12,267 nucleotides of DNA from Acidobacteriota bacterium (lineage in GTDB: Bacteria; Acidobacteriota; Terriglobia; UBA7540), in assembly GCA_003224635.1 (NCBI GenBank), contig QHZK01000110.1, positions 1 to 12,267 of the forward strand. The letters are read 5' to 3'. The notes beneath the pieces are model-generated. The model did not search any database. It was not told the origin of the DNA and saw only the letters and a list, made by a program, of their open reading frames with translations. A program made the translations under genes and the position numbers. Below, in pieces: positions 1 through 6,051 of the stretch. How positions within the stretch are numbered: position 1 is the stretch's first letter; each line of letters opens with the position of its first letter.

Positions 1-1
1 C

Positions 2-136
2 GGGCAGGATTGCGTGCTCGTTGCCCGGGCGCGCAGCATTCTCCGAGAAGCTAACTTGCCCGAGGATCGCTTTGTGACCCTCGTAGAATGCGTGGTGGCA
101 AGTGATGTGAGGTCGTGGGCTGAGGGCACTGCTTGA
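2..136 (+). CDS. C-terminal end of an unidentified protein (5' truncated)
   Basis: This frame is open from the left edge and gives the last 44 residues of a protein, ending in VRSWAEGTA and a TGA. Third codon positions are mostly G or C, as in the clear genes of this window, which argues for real coding. The stop lies 12 bp before the ATG of the next small gene, so the two are probably co-transcribed. I do not recognise the family. Because the downstream protein looks antitoxin-like, a toxin or other small partner is possible, but nothing in these 44 residues proves it. Confidence 0.45.
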   Translation, partial: GQDCVLVARARSILREANLPEDRFVTLVECVVASDVRSWAEGTA

Positions 137-148
137 TCTGAAGAAAGT

Positions 149-430
149 ATGGCAACGAGACCGGATGACGACTTGCGACCAGAGTACGATCTCTCAAGGC
201 TCAAAGGCGGAGTACGGGCCAAGTATTACCGGCAGGCAAAGGCCGGCACGAACGTCGTGTTTCTCGATCCCGATGTCGCCAAAGTGTTCACCGATTCGGC
301 GGCGGTTAATCAGGTCTTGCGGCTGCTCGTCCGGCTTGCTGAGACGAATATTCCGGTGCCGACTCGGCCCAAGACGCGGCCGAGCCGCCGTCGACGAACG
401 AGCAAGAAACCGAAGACCGGCCGAAAGTAG
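149..430 (+). CDS. Small antitoxin-like hypothetical protein with a basic tail
   Basis: A 93-residue protein. Its first 65 or so residues follow a pattern I know from a widespread family of short uncharacterised proteins: an RPEYD segment, then GGVRAKYY, then GTNVVFLDPDVAKVF and an AAVNQVLRLL helix. Such proteins often sit next to small toxin-like or unknown genes, so an antitoxin or DNA-binding role is possible but unproven. Residues 70-93 are unusual: a Pro/Arg/Lys-rich tail (RPSRRRRTSKKPK) that could bind nucleic acid and that I do not expect in the family core. A purine-rich stretch (GAAGAAAG) just before the ATG may act as ribosome binding site. The partial ORF upstream is 12 bp away on the same strand. 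Confidence 0.7.
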   Translation: MATRPDDDLRPEYDLSRLKGGVRAKYYRQAKAGTNVVFLDPDVAKVFTDSAAVNQVLRLLVRLAETNIPVPTRPKTRPSRRRRTSKKPKTGRK

Positions 431-482
431 CAAGTAGCGCGACCTTGCTTTTGAAGGTCCCGCGGCTTCTCTGACCAAGGAC

Positions 483-508
483 CGCAGACCTCAAAAACGA
501 GGTCTGCG
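483..508. repeat. Perfect 10-bp-stem hairpin in the 431-550 gap
   Basis: CGCAGACCTC (483-492) and GAGGTCTGCG (499-508) are perfectly complementary around the loop AAAAAC. No T-run follows on either strand, so it is not a standard intrinsic terminator. The sequence resembles dispersed intergenic palindromes of acidobacterial-type genomes (recalled, not searched). It is followed at 516-546 by a simple stretch built on ACTGACAACTGACCACTT, another low-complexity intergenic motif. Nothing else is visible in 431-550. Confidence 0.75.
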
Positions 509-550
509 CTACCCCTGACTTCAGCTACTGACAACTGACCACTTGACCCC

Positions 551-1756
551 ATGATGCTTCGAAAAAAGATTGCCATCCTGACCCTGAGCGTGGGCGCGGG
601 ACACGTGCGCGCGGCCGAGGAGATCCAGCGCGCGCTGGCCGACCGCGAAGACCACACGGAAGCGCGCCTGCTCGACGCGGTAGAGCTGGGCAGCGCGTGG
701 TTTCGCCGGCTCTACGTCGAGCCCTACTGGTGGATGCTTCGGCGCACGCCTGGCGTATGGCGGCGGCTTTTCGAGCGCCGCCAGAGGAAGCGGCACCGTT
801 CGACCGCGCCGCGCTGGCTGTTTCGTTACGGCTGCCGGGGCCTGCTCGACGAGCTCAAGGCGTTCGCGCCGCACCTGGTGATCTCGACGGAAATAGGCGC
901 GGCGGAGACGGCCGCGGTGGGCAAGCGCGGAGGCTGGTCGAACACGCCCGTTCTCGCCGTGGTGACGGATTTTCAAAGCGAGCCGCCCTGGGTGCAGCGC
1001 GAAATCGATTTCTACTGCGTGGCCACGGACGAATCGAGGTCGCAGCTCATCGGCTGGGGGGTCTCGCCGAACCGCGTCCTGGTGTGCGGCATACCCATCG
1101 ACCCGGCCTTCGCTTTGGCCTACGACAAGCCCGGCCTGATGAAGTCGATGGGCCTTGCCGAGGGGCGGCCCGTCGTCCTGGTGATGGGCGGGGGCATGGG
1201 GCCTGTGCCGCTCGACGAAATCATCCTCAACCTCGAGCGATGCCGGCTGCCTCTCCAGGCGCTCGTCGTCACGGGCCGGAACGAGCAGATGAAAGCTCAG
1301 GCCGAGAGCCTGCGCGGGAAGGTGGCCGTTGGCCTCCGCGTGTTGGGCTGGAGTGACAATGTTCCGGAATTGATGGCCGTCGCCGACCTGCTCATTACCA
1401 AGCCCGGAGGGTTGACCACCGCCGAGGCCATGGCGATGGGCCTGCCCATGGTGTTGACCCATCCGATTCCGGGTCCGGAGGAGCGAAACCTCGATTACCT
1501 GACGCGCAACGGCGTGGCGCTGGCGGCGCCGACGCTTCGGGAAATCCCTGATCTGGCGCTTCGAATTTTGAGTGGCGACAGCGAGCGTCGCGAGATGGCG
1601 CGCCGGGCGCGGGAGCTGGCGCGTCCCGACGCCGCTCATGCGGTCGCTCAGGTGGCGCGAGCCTTGCTCGAGCAGGGCAGCTACATCGAGCTGCTGGCCT
1701 ACCCCCCGACGCGATCGGATGATTCGGCGTATGTGATGTTCCTTGGTCCGTTGTAG
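551..1756 (+). CDS. GT28-type glycosyltransferase (MGDG synthase / UgtP-like)
   Basis: A 401-residue glycosyltransferase of the GT-B fold, likely using a nucleotide sugar to glycosylate a lipid or other hydrophobic acceptor at the membrane. The N-terminal half has the MGDG-synthase-type start: a TLSVGAGH loop (residues 12-18), a Trp/Arg-rich segment (59-80) that could touch membrane, and VVTDF (137-141). The C-terminal half has the glycine loop MGGG (212-215) and the sugar-nucleotide site TKPGGLTTAEAMAMGLP (283-299), followed by PIPGPEERN (305-313), which corresponds to the PVPGQEKEN-type motif of diacylglycerol glucosyltransferases. Length fits the family. The ATG at 551 is followed directly by a second ATG (554), and no strong Shine-Dalgarno sequence is seen. 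The acceptor cannot be read from sequence. The ligase gene follows after 360 bp. Confidence 0.88.
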   Translation: MMLRKKIAILTLSVGAGHVRAAEEIQRALADREDHTEARLLDAVELGSAWFRRLYVEPYWWMLRRTPGVWRRLFERRQRKRHRSTAPRWLFRYGCRGLLDELKAFAPHLVISTEIGAAETAAVGKRGGWSNTPVLAVVTDFQSEPPWVQREIDFYCVATDESRSQLIGWGVSPNRVLVCGIPIDPAFALAYDKPGLMKSMGLAEGRPVVLVMGGGMGPVPLDEIILNLERCRLPLQALVVTGRNEQMKAQAESLRGKVAVGLRVLGWSDNVPELMAVADLLITKPGGLTTAEAMAMGLPMVLTHPIPGPEERNLDYLTRNGVALAAPTLREIPDLALRILSGDSERREMARRARELARPDAAHAVAQVARALLEQGSYIELLAYPPTRSDDSAYVMFLGPL

Positions 1757-1821
1757 TGGTCCTTGGTTTTTTGCCCTTTGTCTAATAGACAGCGACATAA
1801 GGCGTTTGCATTTCAATGTAG

Positions 1822-1862
1822 CGGCGGTCTGTGACCGCCGGTCGGCGCTCATAGAGCGCTGA
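1822..1862. repeat. Two back-to-back hairpins in the 1757-2116 gap
   Basis: CGGCGGTC (1822-1829) pairs perfectly with GACCGCCG (1833-1840) around a TGT loop. Immediately next, TCGGCGCTC (1842-1850) pairs with GAGCGCTGA (1854-1862) around ATA, with one G-T wobble. No T-run follows, although a TTTTTT lies upstream at 1767-1772 without a stem. The pair could stabilise the 3' end of the glycosyltransferase mRNA or be dispersed repeat units. No credible gene lies in the 360-bp gap. Confidence 0.65.
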
Positions 1863-1995
1863 TACAACTCATGTCGCTCTGTAGCGCCAAACCGTCGCCT
1901 TCTTCGTGCCGCGCGACGATTTCTGTTCGTGCCAGTGATGCCTTTGTGTCCTCTTGTGGTCCAAACAAGACGTCTCAACACTGAGTTCACTGAGA

Positions 1996-2047
1996 TGCTC
2001 CGTGCACTCCGTGTTAAACCCTCAAACGCACAGAGGACACGGAGAAT
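1996..2047. repeat. Imperfect inverted repeat of the CACAGAGGACACGGAG type
   Basis: The left arm contains CTCCGTGCACTCCGTGT and the right arm contains CACAGAGGACACGGAG, its imperfect reverse complement. This low-complexity palindromic motif is familiar from intergenic regions of acidobacteria and planctomycetes (recalled, not searched). A 62-codon frame (1929-2117) runs through it but has no protein-like character. Confidence 0.55.
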
Positions 2048-2116
2048 CTTTTTTGGTTGCGGCCGGCGGCCCGCTCTGCATAACAAGTCACAAGTAAGGA
2101 TGACTAACTACTCCTG

Positions 2117-3514
2117 ATGCTGACCGCGGTCCGCAAACTCGTCGAACGCGCGCTGATCGGTGATTCGGCGCCTGCCCTGGTTCGCTTCGCCAAGACTGTG
2201 CCGCGGCCGATACGCAAACTCGTCGAACGCGCGGTGATCGGTGATTCGGCGCCTGCGCTCGTTCGCTTCGGCAGGACTGTGCCGCGGCCGTTCATCCGAC
2301 GGCTCCAGGCGGAGAGCTTCCGCGATGTGTTTCGCTACGCCGCCCGGCGGCAAAAATTTCTGGCCCGCAAGCTGCGCGAGGCCGGAATTGATCCCGCGCG
2401 GGTGCGCGGCCCCGAGGACCTGGGCCACGTCTTCACCACGGCCGACGACCTGCTGGGCTTGCCTCCAGAGGACTTCCTTTGCCGGGAGCCGCAGGCGGTG
2501 TTTGAAACTACGGGCACGTCAGGAGCGCCGAAGCGAACTTACTTCAGCTACGAGGAGATCGAGGCCGCGGCCCACCACGAGGGCGCGGCGCTCTACCAGA
2601 ACGGCGTGCGTCCGGGCGACCGCGTGGTTTGCGCGTTTGACGCGGGCTATTGGATCAGCAGTTGGGTCACGTTCCTGGCCTGCAAAAAAATGGGAGTGTT
2701 CTGCTCGGCGGTGGGCAAGCCCCAGCCCAAGGACCTTTACTCGCGCCTGGGGCTCTACCGCTACAACGTGATCGTCGCCGATCCCACCTGGCTCGTGAGC
2801 CTGAGCGAGATCGCGGAGAAGCAGGGCGCGTTTCCCGTCAAGCTGATTCTGGCCGCCGGCGACCGCATGACGGACGTCTATCGCAGCTACGTTCAGGACG
2901 TGTGGAAGGCCCCCGTCATCCTGGGATACGGCTCGACCGAGGCGGGAGGCGGTCTCGGCATGGAGTGCCGCGAGCGCGCCGGCTATCACGTGGATGAGTT
3001 CGACTTCCTGCTCGAGATCGCCGAGCCGGACGCGGAGGGCTACGGCGAGCTGGTGATGACCACGCTCGCGCGCCGGACGATGCCGCTCATTCGCTATCGG
3101 GTGCGCGACGTGACGCGGTTCATCGACGAGCCGTGCCCGTGCGGCGTGACTCTGCGCCGGATATCGCGGATCAGGGGGCGCCGCGATGAGATGGTGGTGA
3201 TGGGCGCGGGCAATATGCACCCGGAGATCTTCGAGCGCGTGCTCCACGACGTCGAAGGACTCTCCGACCGGTGGCAGGTAGCCGTGCGGCAGGAGGGTAT
3301 CCGCGACATTCTGGAGTTTCGCCTGGAGCTTGCGAACGGGACGAGCCCGCCCGCCGTCGAACAGGCCGTGCGCCGCAACATCGAGTCGCGCTACCCTGAG
3401 GTCTGGACCAATCATGTCTGCGGGATGTATCAACTGGCGTTTCGATTTCTGCCGGCGGGATTACTCGGGCAGGGGCGAAAGCCGAAGCGGCTGGTGGACG
3501 AACGCCAATTCTGA
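2117..3514 (+). CDS. PaaK/LuxE-like adenylate-forming enzyme
   Basis: A 465-residue member of the ANL (adenylating) superfamily, on the phenylacetate-CoA ligase / acyl-protein synthetase side. Such enzymes activate a carboxylate with ATP to an acyl-adenylate and pass it to CoA or another thiol. Visible motifs: the phosphate loop TTGTSGAPK (131-139), YGSTEAG (271-277), YRVRD (327-331) with the nucleotide-binding Asp, a CPCG knuckle (340-343), the hinge region GRRDE (354-358), and a Lys-rich C-terminal GRKPKR (453-458) where the catalytic Lys of PaaK-type enzymes lies. Length fits the family. The first 59 residues contain a 27-residue tandem duplication. The Shine-Dalgarno sequence is weak; the next possible starts, GTG at 2198 and 2279, would remove part of the repeat. 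The phosphatase gene starts 10 bp after the stop, so co-transcription is likely. Substrate unknown. Confidence 0.88.
   Translation: MLTAVRKLVERALIGDSAPALVRFAKTVPRPIRKLVERAVIGDSAPALVRFGRTVPRPFIRRLQAESFRDVFRYAARRQKFLARKLREAGIDPARVRGPEDLGHVFTTADDLLGLPPEDFLCREPQAVFETTGTSGAPKRTYFSYEEIEAAAHHEGAALYQNGVRPGDRVVCAFDAGYWISSWVTFLACKKMGVFCSAVGKPQPKDLYSRLGLYRYNVIVADPTWLVSLSEIAEKQGAFPVKLILAAGDRMTDVYRSYVQDVWKAPVILGYGSTEAGGGLGMECRERAGYHVDEFDFLLEIAEPDAEGYGELVMTTLARRTMPLIRYRVRDVTRFIDEPCPCGVTLRRISRIRGRRDEMVVMGAGNMHPEIFERVLHDVEGLSDRWQVAVRQEGIRDILEFRLELANGTSPPAVEQAVRRNIESRYPEVWTNHVCGMYQLAFRFLPAGLLGQGRKPKRLVDERQF
2132..2293 (+). repeat. Two-copy 81-bp tandem duplication inside the ligase gene
   Basis: Copy 1 (2132-2212) encodes residues 6-32 and copy 2 (2213-2293) encodes residues 33-59. 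Both start RKLVERA and contain IGDSAPALVRF and TVPRP. At the protein level only four residues differ: L/V, A/G, K/R and I/F. The period of 81 bp keeps the reading frame, and the high nucleotide identity suggests a recent event. Confidence 0.92.
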
Positions 3515-3524
3515 GCGATGAATC

Positions 3525-4247
3525 ATGAATGATGAATTATGGACTCGCCCCATCGTCTTCTGCGATTTTGACGGCACTGTCACTCAGACCGACGTCACGG
3601 ACGAAATTCTGACCAGGCTCGCGGACCCCGCCTGGCGCGACGTCGAGCAGGAGTGGGTGCGGGGCGAGATCGGCTCGCGGGAGTGCCTCGAGCGGCAGAT
3701 GGTCCTGGTCCGGGCGTCAGCGCGGGAACTGAACGCCCTGATCGATGCCATCCCGGTCGATCCCGGCTTCGTGGATTTTTGCCGCTTCGTGGAGGACCGC
3801 GCGCTGCCGTTCTACGTGGTGAGCGACGGCTTCGATTACGTCATCCGGCGCGTGCTGAGGCGCTCCGGAGTGGATAGGCGCCTTCGGAACGGCCAGCATC
3901 TTTGCGCGAGCCAGCTTCGCGTTCGAGGGCGGCGCGCGCTCACTCGGTTTCCTCATCCGGCCGCCGGCTGCGAACACGGCTGCGCGACGTGCAAGGCGGG
4001 CGTCATGAAGCGCCTGGGTCGCGGCCACGCTCCCGTGATCTTCATCGGCGACGGGCTCTCCGACCGCTTCGCGGTGCGCGAAGCCGACCTGGTGTTTGCA
4101 AAACACGACCTGCTCCAATATTGCCTCGCGAACGGCATCGCCTTCGAGCCCTTTCGAGCGTTTGCGGACGTTCAGGCGCGGCTTGGAAAGACAGTCGACA
4201 GTCGACAGTCAAAAGTTGAAAGTCGAATGGCCCTCGGAGTCTCGTAG
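3525..4247 (+). CDS. MtnX-like HAD-superfamily phosphatase
   Basis: A 240-residue phosphatase resembling MtnX (diketo-methylthiopentyl-phosphate phosphatase) and phosphoserine phosphatases. All four HAD motifs are present: DFDGT (14-18; nucleophile Asp14 and acid Asp16), VVSDG with Ser100, Lys157, and GDGLSD (175-180; metal-binding Asp176 and Asp180). A Cys cluster C149-x3-C-x2-C-K matches the Cys-rich segment before the motif III Lys in MtnX. Residues about 120-142 fit the family badly, while the neighbouring frame fits well (see findings), so two compensating one-base indels are likely. Residues 224-240 are encoded by a simple intergenic-type repeat, so the original stop was probably earlier. 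The start was chosen because the ATG at 3518 stops at once. Substrate uncertain: with the adjacent ligase and aminotransferase a biosynthetic phosphatase is as likely as methionine salvage. Confidence 0.83.
   Translation: MNDELWTRPIVFCDFDGTVTQTDVTDEILTRLADPAWRDVEQEWVRGEIGSRECLERQMVLVRASARELNALIDAIPVDPGFVDFCRFVEDRALPFYVVSDGFDYVIRRVLRRSGVDRRLRNGQHLCASQLRVRGRRALTRFPHPAAGCEHGCATCKAGVMKRLGRGHAPVIFIGDGLSDRFAVREADLVFAKHDLLQYCLANGIAFEPFRAFADVQARLGKTVDSRQSKVESRMALGVS
4191..4226. repeat. Simple ACAGTCG repeat at the end of the phosphatase gene
   Basis: ACAGTCG occurs as tandem 7-nt units (4191-4210, the last incomplete), followed by AAAAGTTGAAAGTCGAA. The core AGTTGAAAGTCGAA recurs at about 8584-8597 between the cold-shock and NUDIX genes. 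It is a low-complexity motif of the kind seen between genes, yet here it is read as coding sequence. Confidence 0.6.
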
Positions 4248-4394
4248 GGGAGCACTTTTATGGCGCTCCGGTTTTCGCTGACCGGGACACGAGAGGGTGT
4301 AAAGGAGCGCCCGCGTCGTGTTCCCGTTTGGAGGGAGACAATGCGCGGGAGGGCCATGCAGGCATTCCCCAACCTCTCAGCTCTCCCACAAGTT

Positions 4395-4399
4395 GGAGG
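4395..4399 (+). promoter_or_regulatory. Shine-Dalgarno sequence deciding a TTG start
   Basis: GGAGG lies 9 nt upstream of a TTG at 4409, in frame with the aminotransferase. The longer frame, from the TTG at 4328, has no such site, and its extra 27 residues look unlike protein of this family. Confidence 0.55.
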
Positions 4400-4408
4400 C
4401 AGATCCAC

Positions 4409-5800
4409 TTGCTTGATCCCCGTACCACAACAAAAACGGCGGAGTTGCTCGAGCTCGAGCGGAAATACTGCTCCTTTGGCGACACGGTCCATTATCTCGA
4501 GCCGCCGAAAGTCTTCGTGAACTGCGAGGGCTCGTATCTCTACGACGAGGATGGGACGCCGTACCTCGACCTCCAGATGTGGTATTCGGCCGCGAGCTTC
4601 GGCTATAAAAACCCGCGCCTGAACGCGGCCCTGAAGCGTCAGATCGACCGCCTGCCGCAGCTCGCCTGCCAGTACTTGCACGCGGAGAAGGTCGGGGTCG
4701 CGGCGCGCATCGCGCAGTACTGCGAGAAGCGCTTCGGCGTGAAAGGACGCGTGCAGTTTAACGTGGGCGGCTCGCAGGCCATCGAGGACTCGCTCAAGAT
4801 CGTCCGCAACGCGACGGGCAAGAACCTGATGTTCGCTTTCATGGGCGGCTATCACGGGCGAACGCTCGGCGCGTCAGCGATCACTTCCAGTTTCCGCTAC
4901 CGGCGGCGCTACGGCCACTTCGGCGACCGCGCCCAGTTCATCTTCTATCCGTACTGCTTCCGGTGCATCTACGGCCTCACCCGCCCCGCCTGTGACATCT
5001 ACTGCGAGGGCCAGTTCGAAAAGCTCTTCGAGAGCGAATACCACTCCGTGTGGGACGCGAAGGCCGGGGCTTCCGAATACGGCGCGTTCTATATCGAGCC
5101 GGTGCAAGGGACCGGCGGCTACGTCATCCCGCCTCGGGAATACTTCACGCGGCTCAAGTCCACCTGCGACCGGCACAAGATCCTGATTGTGGACGACGAG
5201 ATCCAGATGGGCTTCTACCGCACCGGCAAGTTCTGGGCGGTCGAGCACCTGGGCATCACGCCGGATATCATCGTGTTCGGCAAGGCGCTCACCAACGGCT
5301 TGAACCCGCTGGCCGGGCTTTGGGCGCGCGAGGAGCTGATCGCGCCCGAAGTCTTCCCGCCCGGCTCGACGCACTCCACGTTTTCCTCGAATACGCTGGG
5401 CACGGCGGTCGCGCTCGAGACGCTCAAGATGCTCGAAGAGGCCGACTACGAGAAGCTGGTGAACGAAAAGGGAGCGTATTTCCTCGCCGGGCTGAAAGAC
5501 CTCCAGCGCCGCCATCCGGAGGCGATTGGCAGCGTCGACGGTCTCGGCCTCGCGCTGCGCATCGAAGTCTGCAAGGCCGACGGCACGACGCCCGACCGCG
5601 AGATCACCGACCGCATTTTCGCCGAGGGTCTGAAGGGGAATCTCGAAGCGCGCGGGCGCCGCTACGGCCTGGTGCTCGACGTGGGCGGCTACTACAAGAA
5701 CGTGTTTACGCTCGCGCCATCGTTCACCATCACGCGCGACGAAATCGACCTCGCGCTCGAGCTGCTCGATCAGTTGTTCCGGCGCTGCCGCTCTGGTTGA
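4409..5800 (+). CDS. Class III PLP-dependent aminotransferase
   Basis: A 463-residue fold-type I aminotransferase of the ornithine/GABA/diaminobutyrate group, transferring an amino group with pyridoxal phosphate. Motifs, numbered from the TTG at 4409: NVGGSQAIEDSLK (118-130) binding the cofactor phosphate, GGYHGRT (146-152), EPVQGTGGY (230-238), VDDEIQMGFYRTGK (261-274) with Asp263 for the pyridine nitrogen, and FGKAL (290-294) with Lys292 as the likely Schiff-base lysine. A Cys-rich insert, C-x2-C-x8-C-x3-C (183-199), matches a subgroup of class III enzymes and could be structural or metal-binding. The longer frame from TTG 4328 (490 aa) is possible but lacks a Shine-Dalgarno sequence. It follows the phosphatase by about 160 bp; nothing clear is seen in that gap apart from a possible 5' leader. 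Substrate unknown. It converges on the class IV gene. Confidence 0.92.
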   Translation: MLDPRTTTKTAELLELERKYCSFGDTVHYLEPPKVFVNCEGSYLYDEDGTPYLDLQMWYSAASFGYKNPRLNAALKRQIDRLPQLACQYLHAEKVGVAARIAQYCEKRFGVKGRVQFNVGGSQAIEDSLKIVRNATGKNLMFAFMGGYHGRTLGASAITSSFRYRRRYGHFGDRAQFIFYPYCFRCIYGLTRPACDIYCEGQFEKLFESEYHSVWDAKAGASEYGAFYIEPVQGTGGYVIPPREYFTRLKSTCDRHKILIVDDEIQMGFYRTGKFWAVEHLGITPDIIVFGKALTNGLNPLAGLWAREELIAPEVFPPGSTHSTFSSNTLGTAVALETLKMLEEADYEKLVNEKGAYFLAGLKDLQRRHPEAIGSVDGLGLALRIEVCKADGTTPDREITDRIFAEGLKGNLEARGRRYGLVLDVGGYYKNVFTLAPSFTITRDEIDLALELLDQLFRRCRSG

Positions 5801-5812
5801 CCGCGCCTGGGG

Positions 5813-5920
5813 AAATTAGAAATCGGAAGTCAGAAATCAGAATGAGAAATCAGAGCGCTAAGCCAAAATAAGGAGGCGGCGGCTTAGTTCTAATTACTGA
5901 TTGTCTTGTTCTGATTTCTA
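5813..5920. repeat. Imperfect long inverted repeat (TTAGAAATCAGAA type)
   Basis: The left part (5813-5864), made of AATTAGAAATC and CAGAAATCAGAA units, ends in TAAGCC. The right part begins with GGCTTA (5881-5886) and continues as TTCTAATTACTGATT and TTCTGATTTCTAA, the imperfect reverse complement. It lies between two convergent genes and may help end transcription from both sides. The unit 5884-5902 recurs at 6053-6071 with 17 of 19 bases identical. Confidence 0.6.
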
Positions 5921-5921
5921 A

Positions 5922-6051
5922 CAGGTTGCTGAAAAAGTGCCCGAACTGCCATGCTGAGCGAAGCGAAGCATCTCGCAGTGCCCTGAAATCAAGAACTTAG
6001 ATTCTTCGCTACGCTCAGAATGACAGGCTTCAAGGGTTTTTCAGCAACCTG
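5922..6051. repeat. 130-bp palindromic element with 15-bp terminal inverted repeats
   Basis: CAGGTTGCTGAAAAA (5922-5936) is perfectly inverted at 6037-6051. Inside are two inverted 21-nt copies of a GAGCGAAGCGAAG-type core (5951-5971 and 6001-6021), each able to form its own small stem. The element has no coding capacity and looks like a non-autonomous MITE- or REP-like unit. It ends exactly where the minus-strand class IV gene stops (6052), so it is also the spacer between convergent genes and could act as a bidirectional RNA 3'-end structure. Confidence 0.75.

Noticed and set aside
1757..1775. TTTTTT after the glycosyltransferase as an intrinsic terminator
   Set aside because: The bases before it form direct repeats of CCTTGG rather than an inverted repeat, so no stem can form.
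521..2086. A 521-codon minus-strand open frame opposite the glycosyltransferase
   Set aside because: It is rich in His, Arg and Ala, has no domain pattern, and covers a clear plus-strand enzyme. It is a high-GC antisense shadow.
1929..2117. A 62-codon plus-strand frame before the ligase
   Set aside because: It is made of the CACAGAGGACACGGAG-type repeat and has no ribosome site or protein-like pattern.
2519..3433. A 304-codon minus-strand frame opposite the ligase gene
   Set aside because: It has no recognisable motif and lies fully inside a gene with all family motifs on the other strand.
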